A program made the translations under genes and the position numbers. DNA of 7,404 bases from Desulfobulbaceae bacterium (GTDB lineage: Bacteria; Desulfobacterota; Desulfobulbia; Desulfobulbales; SURF-16), in contig JAGHCC010000033.1 of the NCBI GenBank assembly GCA_021160685.1, positions 1-7,404 of the forward strand, read 5' to 3'. The notes beneath the pieces were generated by a model. That model worked only from the letters and a program-made list of their open reading frames with translations, was not told the DNA's origin and did no database searches. This document shows, one piece after another, positions 1 through 4,945 of the stretch. Position 1 is the stretch's first letter. Each line of letters begins with the position of its first letter.

Positions 1-371
1 CGCCCGAACCGCCACTGGCCCCGGCAGGAACCGCCCGGCCCCATCATATTGCGTGAAGCCAGCTTTCCCTGCAAATAGCAGCTTAATCCATCCTCAAATT
101 CCCCGGTTACCCAGGAAAACACTTTTATGCCGCATGATTGAATCTTCCGGAAAGAGCGCTGGTCAATGCCTCCACAAATCAGCACATGAATCCCAAGCTG
201 ACAGAATTTTTGTATCCGCTCCATGGATGTCCAGCCTTCAGTGGCAAACTCCTTCCTACTAACCTCCTTGCCGTCACCGATCCGCACAACGAGTAATGTC
301 GGCGCACAGTCAAAACGCGGTGAAATTCGGCTGCAAAAAACAGCAATGGCAATTTTGGACTTTTCTTCCAT
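1..371 (-). CDS. NifX/NifB-type dinitrogenase iron-molybdenum cofactor domain protein (3' end off the window)
   Basis: An open frame starts at an ATG at 371 and runs without a stop to the window edge, giving about 123 residues. The N-terminus reads KIAIAVFCSRISPRFDCAP, followed by LVVRIGDG, a GIHVLICGGID motif near residue 65 and a Gly/Arg/Cys-rich tail (GPGGSCRGQWRFG). This is the pattern of the small Nitro_FeMo-Co family (PF02579, NifX/NifY/NafY and the NifB C-terminal domain), which binds iron-sulfur or FeMo-cofactor precursors. Many anaerobes carry stand-alone copies unrelated to nitrogen fixation, so the real cargo is unknown. The Gly/Arg-rich tail suggests the stop is not far beyond the edge. 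A weak GGA stretch lies about 8 nt before the ATG. The upstream gap holds a TGCAAC repeat cluster that may control this gene. No nif neighbour is visible. Family assignment is fairly sure; function is open. Confidence 0.8.
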   Translation of the reverse strand, partial: MEEKSKIAIAVFCSRISPRFDCAPTLLVVRIGDGKEVSRKEFATEGWTSMERIQKFCQLGIHVLICGGIDQRSFRKIQSCGIKVFSWVTGEFEDGLSCYLQGKLASRNMMGPGGSCRGQWRFG

Positions 372-553
372 AATATTATTCCGTTCACTCTTTCAAAAAG
401 ACAATCAAATGCTCACGACAGCTACAACTTAATGCAGGTCTGATGCCACTCTGCACAAAAAAGGAAGAAAAAAAGAAATTACTAACAAGATCAAATAGTT
501 GTGTAAACAAAAAATCTACAACAATCAAACACATCAGCCTGAAAGAACGGAAA

Positions 554-605
554 GGTTGCACGGTTGCAACAAACGATGCATGCAACTAGTTGCAAAAATG
601 CAACC
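554..605. promoter_or_regulatory. Symmetric cluster of TGCAA/TTGCA sites, probable operator
   Basis: Six TGCA cores start at 557, 565, 577, 581, 591 and 599. The outer parts form a 17-bp inverted repeat, GGTTGCACGGTTGCAAC (554-570) against GTTGCAAAAATGCAACC (589-605), matching at 14 of 17 positions. A perfect 14-bp palindrome, TGCAACTAGTTGCA, lies at 581-594 and GTTGCAAC at 563-570. Such dense dyads usually bind a dimeric repressor or activator cooperatively. The only gene it could control in a normal arrangement is the minus-strand NifX-type gene starting at 371, about 180 bp away. The regulator is not identified. Confidence 0.55.
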
Positions 606-674
606 AGTTTATTTTATTTACGGAAAAACAAAACAAACGAGCCTATGAAACTCTGAAGGGGGGCTTTTTGCAGC

Positions 675-760
675 TTCAATAAGTGGTGGTAATCTAAAAA
701 AACCCACTCAATCCCCCTTTAAGAAAGGGGGAAGTTGTCGGTATGCCACCAATTATTGAA
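675..760. repeat. 86-bp palindromic element with 15-bp inverted ends and a central hairpin
   Basis: The ends TTCAATAAGTGGTGG (675-689) and CCACCAATTATTGAA (746-760) are inverted copies with one mismatch. Near the centre a perfect 8-bp stem, CCCCCTTT (713-720) and AAAGGGGG (724-731), closes on a 3-nt loop. Terminal inverted repeats plus an inner hairpin and no coding capacity fit a small non-autonomous element of the MITE or REP type. No clear target-site duplication is visible. It sits just beyond the 3' end of the rhodanese-ferritin gene and may also act as its terminator. Confidence 0.55.
696..731 (-). terminator. Possible transcription terminator of the rhodanese-ferritin gene
   Basis: Read on the minus strand, the perfect 8-bp GC-rich stem (CCCCCTTT, loop CTT, AAAGGGGG) lies about 76 nt after the stop codon. 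Seven T residues (complement of 696-702) follow about 10 nt later. The T-run is not immediately next to the stem, as a classical intrinsic terminator would require, so the structure may simply be the core of the repeat element it lies in. Confidence 0.35.
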
Positions 761-806
761 ATTACGACTTTTGGGAAGAAATTCTTAATTTAAAAACAGA
801 CAACTA

Positions 807-1631
807 TCAAGACAGCAAGCGATCCAGTTCATCTGCCAACAGGGAAAGATGCATTTTTTCCTCATCACAAAGCTGAAGAAACAACTCACGGCTGGCCGGA
901 TCTTCACTCTTACGGGCCATGCGGCTGTAGAGATCAAGGGCCTGGGCTTCAAGCATCATGGCCAGATCAAAGACATCCGGGACTGCCTTAACATGAGACC
1001 GGACACGCTCCAAAAACTCGGATACCGAACGACCTCCTTCCATGATGCGATCCTCATCGGACTCCGAAACCTGGAGATTTCCGCCGTCTTTTTGGGCCAT
1101 ATCTCGGAGCCGGGCCTTATGTTTTTCTTCAAAACCTGCCAGACGTGTGAGAAGTTTTTTCACCTCACCATCTTCGGCAGTCTTGGCCAGCATCTGATAA
1201 AAATACTGCAGACCGTCCTCCATGGCGTAAGCCAGAGAAAGGGCATCAGTGAACTCCTCGTCACCTTTAAACAGCTCCAGCCCTTCACTCTCGATGCCGG
1301 TTGCCTTGGGATCGTGCCAGGCCCTGATGCCGCCGGCAAGATTTGAGACATCGGCAAACCCTTTGCCCGAGAGAATTTGGGCCGCCGCCTTGCTCCGTCC
1401 GCCAATGGCACAATAGACAATGGTGGGTTTGTCCGAATCCAACTCATCAAGACGGCCAGGCACCTCGCGTAATGGAATGAGCTTGGCGCCGGGAAGATGC
1501 TGGCGCTCATACTCTTTAGGCTGGCGAACATCAAGAAGCTGATATTCCGCAGATTTTTTATCATCCATAATGGCCTTTGCCTGGGCGGCGGTGATATTTT
1601 TCACCGGGGTAAAAAGATTTTTCCAGTTCAT
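807..1631 (-). CDS. Rhodanese domain fused to a ferritin-like (rubrerythrin-type) diiron domain
   Basis: The 274-residue soluble protein has two parts. Residues about 10-110 are a rhodanese domain: LLDVRQPKEY (32-41), HLPGAKLIPL, the active-site loop CAIGGRS with Cys74, and the C-terminal GGIRAWH (100-106). This fold carries a persulfide on the cysteine and moves sulfur. Residues about 124-274 are a helical ferritin-like domain with metal-ligand candidates Glu138, Glu168/169 with His171 (EEKH), Glu228, and Glu257/258 with His261 (EEKMH). This is the four-helix ExxH pattern of rubrerythrin-type diiron proteins. No rubredoxin domain is present. From family knowledge the ferritin-like half probably reduces peroxide or senses or stores iron; the fusion suggests a link between sulfane sulfur and oxidative stress, which is inference. 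The start is supported by AAGGAG at 1638-1643, 6 nt before the ATG. It appears to be a single-gene unit. Confidence 0.88.
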   Translation of the reverse strand: MNWKNLFTPVKNITAAQAKAIMDDKKSAEYQLLDVRQPKEYERQHLPGAKLIPLREVPGRLDELDSDKPTIVYCAIGGRSKAAAQILSGKGFADVSNLAGGIRAWHDPKATGIESEGLELFKGDEEFTDALSLAYAMEDGLQYFYQMLAKTAEDGEVKKLLTRLAGFEEKHKARLRDMAQKDGGNLQVSESDEDRIMEGGRSVSEFLERVRSHVKAVPDVFDLAMMLEAQALDLYSRMARKSEDPASRELFLQLCDEEKMHLSLLADELDRLLS

Positions 1632-1778
1632 GCTCTTCTCCTTCTACGAATGCAAACCGCAAATTCTGTTAACAGTCTCATAAAATAATTGTAATTTTGC
1701 TGCTATTTTTTGGGTTCAATAATGACTTTAATGGTAGGCAGGCACCCTTGAAAACAGGGTAAGACCGACAAAATAATT

Positions 1779-2081
1779 TCATTTTTCTGCTCGGGATAAC
1801 CAATACCCAGGTTTACGTTTTGTGTGGGCAACAGCAATAATTCTAATATGATCTGATTCAATAGTGTCGATAATTGAAAATGGAAATTTAGAAATGAGAC
1901 ATATGCGGAAAGGCGCATGTAAGGATACGGAACCGGAAAGGAGTTTCAATAATATATTTTTTGTAGCAGCCTCAACATCACTACAAAAAATTTTTCCAAG
2001 ACCAGCACGGCATTTTTCGTAATAATCAGCAGCTTCCAGAAATTCATCCCGAGCATCAGGATCAAAAAACAAAGTTGTCAT
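1779..2081 (-). CDS. ParE/RelE-superfamily toxin of a type II toxin-antitoxin module
   Basis: The 100-residue protein has the ParE-like layout. An N-terminal helical hairpin reads DPDARDEFLEAADYYEK and GLGKIF. A beta-sheet core follows with FPFSII, then IRIIAVAHTKRKPGYW. These last two motifs are typical of the plasmid-stabilisation/ParE group (PF05016), whose members poison gyrase or cleave mRNA; sequence alone cannot say which. Two small deviations are visible. The usual Arg-Arg before the FPF strand is FRICLISKFPF, and the Tyr usual after FPFSII is Asp. Activity could therefore be reduced. The start overlaps the antitoxin stop by 4 nt (ATGA, 2078-2081), so translation is coupled to the antitoxin, the normal order for this family. 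No clear terminator follows. Confidence 0.82.
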   Translation of the reverse strand: MTTLFFDPDARDEFLEAADYYEKCRAGLGKIFCSDVEAATKNILLKLLSGSVSLHAPFRICLISKFPFSIIDTIESDHIRIIAVAHTKRKPGYWLSRAEK

Positions 2082-2305
2082 TTTAATCTTTGGTCAGCCT
2101 CTGAAAAAACGTCTTGGGCTTCAATCCCCGGCCGCTTTCCTGCTTTATATTCCCGATAACGATACTCTGCTTCTGCAATCCAGGCTAAATCTGTTTTACT
2201 CTGTGCATCTTTATCAAGTGAACTCAATAATCGATCAGCTAAAAAAGCACGTTCTTGGCCGGAAAGAGAAAGCGCATCATGTTCAATTTTTTCTAACAAA
2301 GCCAT
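2078..2305 (-). CDS. Addiction-module antitoxin, Unstab_antitox (TIGR02574-like) family
   Basis: The 75-residue acidic and helical protein matches the short antitoxin family called putative addiction module component (PF09720/TIGR02574). The conserved N-terminal piece LSLSGQERAFLADRLLSSLD (residues 12-31) is followed by a Trp-containing helix (LAWIAEAEYRYREYKAGK) and a variable tail. It should bind and neutralise the ParE-like toxin encoded directly downstream. The start is firm: AAGGAGG at 2313-2319 lies 7 nt before the ATG. I see no separate DNA-binding domain, so self-repression is not assured. A short inverted repeat, TAATT-TTCT-AATTA (2322-2335), lies just upstream and could be an operator or chance in AT-rich DNA. 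The module lies beside a repeat-rich non-coding gap, as is common for mobile stabilisation cassettes. Confidence 0.82.
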   Translation of the reverse strand: MALLEKIEHDALSLSGQERAFLADRLLSSLDKDAQSKTDLAWIAEAEYRYREYKAGKRPGIEAQDVFSEADQRLK

Positions 2306-2312
2306 AGTAAAA

Positions 2313-2319
2313 CCTCCTT
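2313..2319 (-). promoter_or_regulatory. Strong ribosome binding site of the antitoxin gene
   Basis: AAGGAGG on the minus strand, 7 nt before the ATG at 2305, is a near-perfect Shine-Dalgarno site. The toxin start at 2081 has no comparable site and depends on coupling. This favours antitoxin over toxin synthesis. Confidence 0.75.
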
Positions 2320-2345
2320 CATAATTTTCTAATTACTTTGTTTCT

Positions 2346-2512
2346 CCCTATGCGACAACATGTTCATGCAAAAAAACGGCCTACATTGTTCAGCAACCAG
2401 AAGCCTTATCATGAGCATTCCCCAGCTATACGTCAAATTTGGTGAAATATAGTGTTGTCGGTGACTCCCCGCACTCACCATTACGCATGTTCACCCTATC
2501 GCAGAACATGTT
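2346..2512. repeat. Imperfect 19-bp direct repeat pair
   Basis: CCCTATGCGACAACATGTT at 2346-2364 recurs as CCCTATCGCAGAACATGTT at 2494-2512, identical at 15 of 19 positions. All differences lie in the middle. Each copy ends in the palindrome AACATGTT. The copies bracket 129 bp of non-coding DNA that includes the nested inverted repeat at 2441-2495. Confidence 0.45.
2441..2495. repeat. Nested inverted repeats (GGTGAA/TTCACC around GGTGA/TCACC)
   Basis: The outer arms GGTGAA (2441-2446) and TTCACC (2490-2495) enclose inner arms GGTGA (2460-2464) and TCACC (2475-2479). The inner loop is 10 nt. The same GGTGA motif is used twice, suggesting either a folded nucleic-acid structure or two half-sites of a recombinase. 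It resembles no riboswitch or RNA gene that I recognise. Confidence 0.4.
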
Positions 2513-2578
2513 AAGTTTTAGTATTTTGTTACCGCTACGAGCTTCGCAATGCCAATATTAAGCGTTCAAGAAAAGCAC

Positions 2579-2592
2579 CTGTTACGTAACAG
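2579..2592. promoter_or_regulatory. Perfect 14-bp palindrome CTGTTACGTAACAG
   Basis: CTGTTAC followed by GTAACAG is a perfect dyad of the size of a dimeric regulator site. It lies about 180 bp beyond the 3' end of the ATP-grasp gene and about 270 bp upstream of the antitoxin, so no gene is an obvious target. A shorter palindrome with the same outer letters, CTGTTAACAG, occurs at 1666-1675 upstream of the rhodanese-ferritin gene. Confidence 0.35.
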
Positions 2593-2663
2593 TAGACATC
2601 GCTAGTTGGAGAGCATCCGAAGAACAAACAGCTTCGATGTGGAAATCTTAATGCTTGATCTCA

Positions 2664-2706
2664 GGGACTGGCTACCAAAGTAGAAAATAGTTCCGTCCCT
2701 CTATTT
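2664..2706. repeat. GGGAC/GTCCC hairpin region, possible REP-type element
   Basis: GGGAC (2664-2668) pairs with GTCCC (2695-2699). A competing hairpin pairs AAATAG (2685-2690) with CTATTT (2701-2706) around the loop TTCCGTCCCT. From memory, the AATAGTTCCGTCCCT string resembles short hairpin repeats scattered near IS200-like REP-associated transposases. No transposase is present here, so this would be an isolated copy or relic. Confidence 0.35.
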
Positions 2707-2769
2707 CTCCAATTAACTCCAGATGTGGCATTTCAAAACCTGGCCTTATAATTTTCTGTTTTCATCATG

Positions 2770-3609
2770 TCATTTTTTTATCAGCCATTCCCTTACCCCC
2801 TGCTCAAGTAGCTGCTGATACACTCTAGGCCCACCTAACCCCTTGGTGCGGAAACAGTAATTGATTTCCAGAAAATATGGGGTAATGTCAGAGTCATCCT
2901 TGTTAAAGATAAAATCAAAACCAGCCAAGTTGATTTTGGTCTGCTGACAAAATTTTTTAAGTGTGGTCACTGCAGCTTGTTGCAGATGAGGATCAGACTC
3001 CAGATCAATAGATGCTCCTTTTGCGATATTAGAGTAAAAGGTGTCACAGCCCTCTGGCCCCCGCCGCCAATAGGAGAAATATTTTTTGTTAATAACCACG
3101 ACACGCAGGCTCTTGCCACTGGTTGGGATATACTGCTGAAGAACAAAACCGGGCTTGTTTTGGTTATTCTCCCAAGCTTCAGCCTTGACCAGACAGTATG
3201 CCAGATCTTCCTCCGTATGGACCAGGTGAACATTATTTCCTTCACCGCCCCAGTCCAGCTTGAAAACAAAGGGAAAGTCAAACTGTCTGTCTTTACCGTT
3301 ATGCCAGGAACTTATGCTTCTATAAATTTGGGTTTTGGGGTGGGGAACGTTCATATCCAGAAAAAAGGCGGCCTGACCAGTCTTTCCGGGGTATCGATAG
3401 CGCTGCTTATAATTGGGAAAAACGTGGGCGCAGTGGTCACAGGCCGTCTGGTAGAGACTTTCCTTACAGTATGGAGGCAGTAACACCACGTCTGCCTGTT
3501 TGATGGCGGCAATATCCTCAGGAGACGGGCTATGTCCACCGCAACAGACTCGATTATGCTTTGTTTCAAGACATAGGTGAAATGAGAGGACGTCCATGGT
3601 TACCTTCAT
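2770..3609 (-). CDS. RimK-like ATP-grasp domain ligase, substrate unknown
   Basis: The protein has up to 279 residues. The C-terminal two thirds form an ATP-grasp fold. FVFKLDWGGEGNNVHLV (115-130) holds the ATP-binding Lys117 and a glycine loop. FVLQQYIP (155-162) is the adenine hinge and SLRVVVI (167-173) a core strand. FDFIF (231-235, Asp232) and FLEIN (246-250, Glu248 and Asn250) supply the magnesium ligands. Enzymes of this fold join a carboxylate to an amine or thiol through an acyl phosphate, as in RimK, glutathione synthetase and peptide-tailoring ligases. The N-terminal 75 residues match nothing I recognise and include paired cysteines (Cys22, Cys23, Cys57, Cys60). The start is uncertain: the ATG at 3609 has no good ribosome site, while the in-frame ATG at 3597 has AAGG 5 nt upstream. 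The gene stands alone between two repeat-bearing gaps, so no partner or precursor peptide is visible. All key ATP-grasp residues are present, so it is probably active. Confidence 0.8.
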   Translation of the reverse strand: MKVTMDVLSFHLCLETKHNRVCCGGHSPSPEDIAAIKQADVVLLPPYCKESLYQTACDHCAHVFPNYKQRYRYPGKTGQAAFFLDMNVPHPKTQIYRSISSWHNGKDRQFDFPFVFKLDWGGEGNNVHLVHTEEDLAYCLVKAEAWENNQNKPGFVLQQYIPTSGKSLRVVVINKKYFSYWRRGPEGCDTFYSNIAKGASIDLESDPHLQQAAVTTLKKFCQQTKINLAGFDFIFNKDDSDITPYFLEINYCFRTKGLGGPRVYQQLLEQGVREWLIKK

Positions 3610-3667
3610 TATAACGTAATACTTATCCCCATAATCGGGTGCTTACCTGCTCTCAGCCTCTAACTAT

Positions 3668-3684
3668 TATCCAGAAACTGGATA
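3668..3684. promoter_or_regulatory. 17-bp inverted repeat upstream of the ATP-grasp gene
   Basis: TATCCAG (3668-3674) and CTGGATA (3678-3684) are perfect inverted arms around AAA. The repeat ends 59 bp upstream of the possible start at 3609. On the minus strand its proximal arm runs into GGATAAT, a fair -10 hexamer (GATAAT), but I see no good -35 at the right distance. An operator overlapping the promoter is plausible but unproven. Confidence 0.35.
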
Positions 3685-3733
3685 TCTCCACACGATCCAG
3701 ATTCCTTCCAATTTTACCGAACAAATTATGGTT

Positions 3734-3832
3734 GATGGACTCGTAAAAAGCTAAATGTACAAAAAAACCCTTTACTATAAGAGGGATAGCGAGCCATGAA
3801 TGTCGCATAATATGACTTTTTACGAAACCATC
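3734..3832. repeat. 99-bp element with 17-bp inverted ends
   Basis: GATGGACTCGTAAAAAG (3734-3750) and CTTTTTACGAAACCATC (3816-3832) are inverted copies differing at two adjacent positions. Inside lies an imperfect CCCTTT/AAGAGGG hairpin near 3768-3785. The layout (terminal inverted repeat, inner hairpin, no gene) parallels the 86-bp element at 675-760, although the end sequences differ. I recall GATGNNNTCGTAAAAAGTC-like repeats as frequent in Desulfobacterota genomes; that needs checking. It fits a non-autonomous or REP/MITE-like repeat. Confidence 0.55.
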
Positions 3833-4156
3833 ATAGTTTTTCTTGAACACTGAGGAGTTGGTAGGTTGAGCTTATTCCTGAAATTTCCTTTTTACGAATT
3901 CTTTTCCATTTATTCAATCACACCTGAAATGATTTTAATAGAAATTCGGAAAAAAATATCAGAAGGGAGGCAGTGGCAAGATTAACCATTTAAGAGAAAT
4001 TGCAATTTAAGATGTTTCCTGAATAGATTCGCTCTAGAAAAAACGCAGAATTCACCACCTTACCCCTGCCAATCTCAAATACGTAAGCCTTCCCTTAACT
4101 TTATAGATATCGTAACAATCTCCATCTTCCCGTCCAGAATCCCCAACCCTTTTCCC
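3833..4156. other. 324-bp AT-rich gap with no recognised content
   Basis: Together with 3610-3832 this completes a 547-bp space between the hydroxylase-family gene and the ATP-grasp gene. No credible reading frame or RNA gene is seen. A perfect palindrome AAATTGCAATTT lies at 3997-4008 and the octamer ATTTAAGA occurs twice (3988-3995 and 4005-4012). In such AT-rich DNA these may be chance. No T-tailed hairpin ends the hydroxylase-family gene at 4157. Confidence 0.5.
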
Positions 4157-4945
4157 CTACAGGGTTTTCCTGGTAAAAGGCATTTTCATCAGATGCCAGA
4201 AATTAAGTTGATCAAAATTACGATGGGAACCGATGCCGATCACCATTTTGTCCTGATCAACACGGGTTGTCAGCGTGCCAAGGAAACGATCCCAGATTGA
4301 AAAAAGAACTCCGTAATTGGAATCGCGCTCACGAATTCTCACCGAATGATGAATGCGGTGCATGGAAGGCGGGATAAAGAGCAGCATCCAGGCCTTTTCA
4401 AAGGCGGGATTGATACGGATCGAGCTGTGATGAAACTGAATTGACAGATTGACCAGAATCTCAAAAAGGAAATAAGCAATAAGCGGGATGCCAAAGGTAT
4501 AGACCACGGCCAGGCGCAGCAGACCTGAGAGCAGCAGCTCGCCGATATGAAAGCGGTTGGCAGTGGAGACATCCATATTCATATCTGAATAATGGACGCG
4601 ATGAAAACGCCAAAAAAAAGGCACCACATGGTTGAGCAGATGCCAGATATAGATAAAAAAATCAAGAATCAGAATACCCAGCACGGTTTTCAGCCACATG
4701 GGCAGGGAAAAAGCATTCAACAGGCCAAGATTTTTTTCGGCGGAAAGAACCAGAACGCCCATGAGAACGGTGAAATAACAGGCATGATAGACGAGGCCGT
4801 TGACAATGGACAGGGGCAGATTTGCCAGCCAGCGCCTGGACTTGGAAACAGATGGAGAACGGTAGGAAAATTTCAGTTCGAGCAGCAGAAAAACGACAAT
4901 ACCACCCCAGTAAAGAAAAAGTTTGAGGCTTTCAATTGATATCAT
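4157..4945 (-). CDS. Sterol desaturase/fatty acid hydroxylase-family membrane diiron protein
   Basis: The 262-residue integral membrane protein has hydrophobic segments at about 8-24, 44-68, 82-104 and 136-168. It carries the histidine clusters of the fatty acid hydroxylase superfamily (PF04116): HLLNH (102-106), HRVHY (115-119), His133, FHHSS (171-175) and HRIHH (196-200). These ligate two irons that activate O2 to hydroxylate or desaturate a lipid. The cytoplasmic-side order HX3H, HX2H, HX2HH is intact, except that the second cluster has Tyr119 where many members have a second His. The substrate cannot be read from sequence; sterols are unlikely in such a bacterium and a fatty acid, ether lipid or hopanoid-like molecule is more plausible. 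The start overlaps the stop of the upstream kinase by ATGA (4942-4945). GGAGG at 4959-4963 is 13 nt away, too far to be ideal, so coupled re-initiation is likely. Confidence 0.88.
   Translation of the reverse strand: MISIESLKLFLYWGGIVVFLLLELKFSYRSPSVSKSRRWLANLPLSIVNGLVYHACYFTVLMGVLVLSAEKNLGLLNAFSLPMWLKTVLGILILDFFIYIWHLLNHVVPFFWRFHRVHYSDMNMDVSTANRFHIGELLLSGLLRLAVVYTFGIPLIAYFLFEILVNLSIQFHHSSIRINPAFEKAWMLLFIPPSMHRIHHSVRIRERDSNYGVLFSIWDRFLGTLTTRVDQDKMVIGIGSHRNFDQLNFWHLMKMPFTRKTL

Larger units (their letters stand above)
2306..2769. other. 464-bp gap without genes, repeat-rich
   Basis: No open frame longer than about 50 codons is credible here on either strand. The gap contains an imperfect 19-bp direct repeat, a nested pair of inverted repeats, a perfect 14-bp palindrome and a GGGAC/GTCCC hairpin, each listed separately. 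It separates the ATP-grasp gene from the antitoxin gene and must hold the antitoxin promoter near its left end. I see no convincing -35/-10 pair. The texture looks like remnants of small mobile elements rather than one functional RNA. Confidence 0.6.

Noticed and set aside
480..525. Possible -35/-10 promoter for the NifX-type gene (TTTACA on the minus strand)
   Set aside because: The -35 is good, but the hexamer 17 nt downstream (TAGTAA) is a poor -10.
385..585. 66-codon minus-strand frame upstream of the NifX-type gene
   Set aside because: AT-rich low-complexity translation that begins inside the TGCAAC cluster, with no ribosome site and no recognisable domain.
849..1346. 165-codon plus-strand frame
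   Set aside because: It is antisense to the rhodanese-ferritin gene, whose motifs are unambiguous; its translation shows no domain.
2329..2481. 50-codon minus-strand frame starting MVSAGSHRQHYI in the repeat-rich gap
   Set aside because: No ribosome site, overlaps the repeats and the antitoxin promoter region, and the product resembles no family I know.
2506..2600. Possible integron attC-like site
   Set aside because: Some GTTA/TAAC motifs are present, but the ordered core sites and paired arms of an attC are not.
2977..3483. 168-codon plus-strand frame
   Set aside because: Antisense shadow of the ATP-grasp gene, which has all family motifs.
3653..3850. 65-codon minus-strand frame between the ATP-grasp and hydroxylase-family genes
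   Set aside because: It is largely the translation of the 99-bp inverted-repeat element and lacks family similarity.
3997..4008. AAATTGCAATTT palindrome as an operator
   Set aside because: A 12-bp AT-rich palindrome far from any start is likely chance; kept only as a note in the gap entry.
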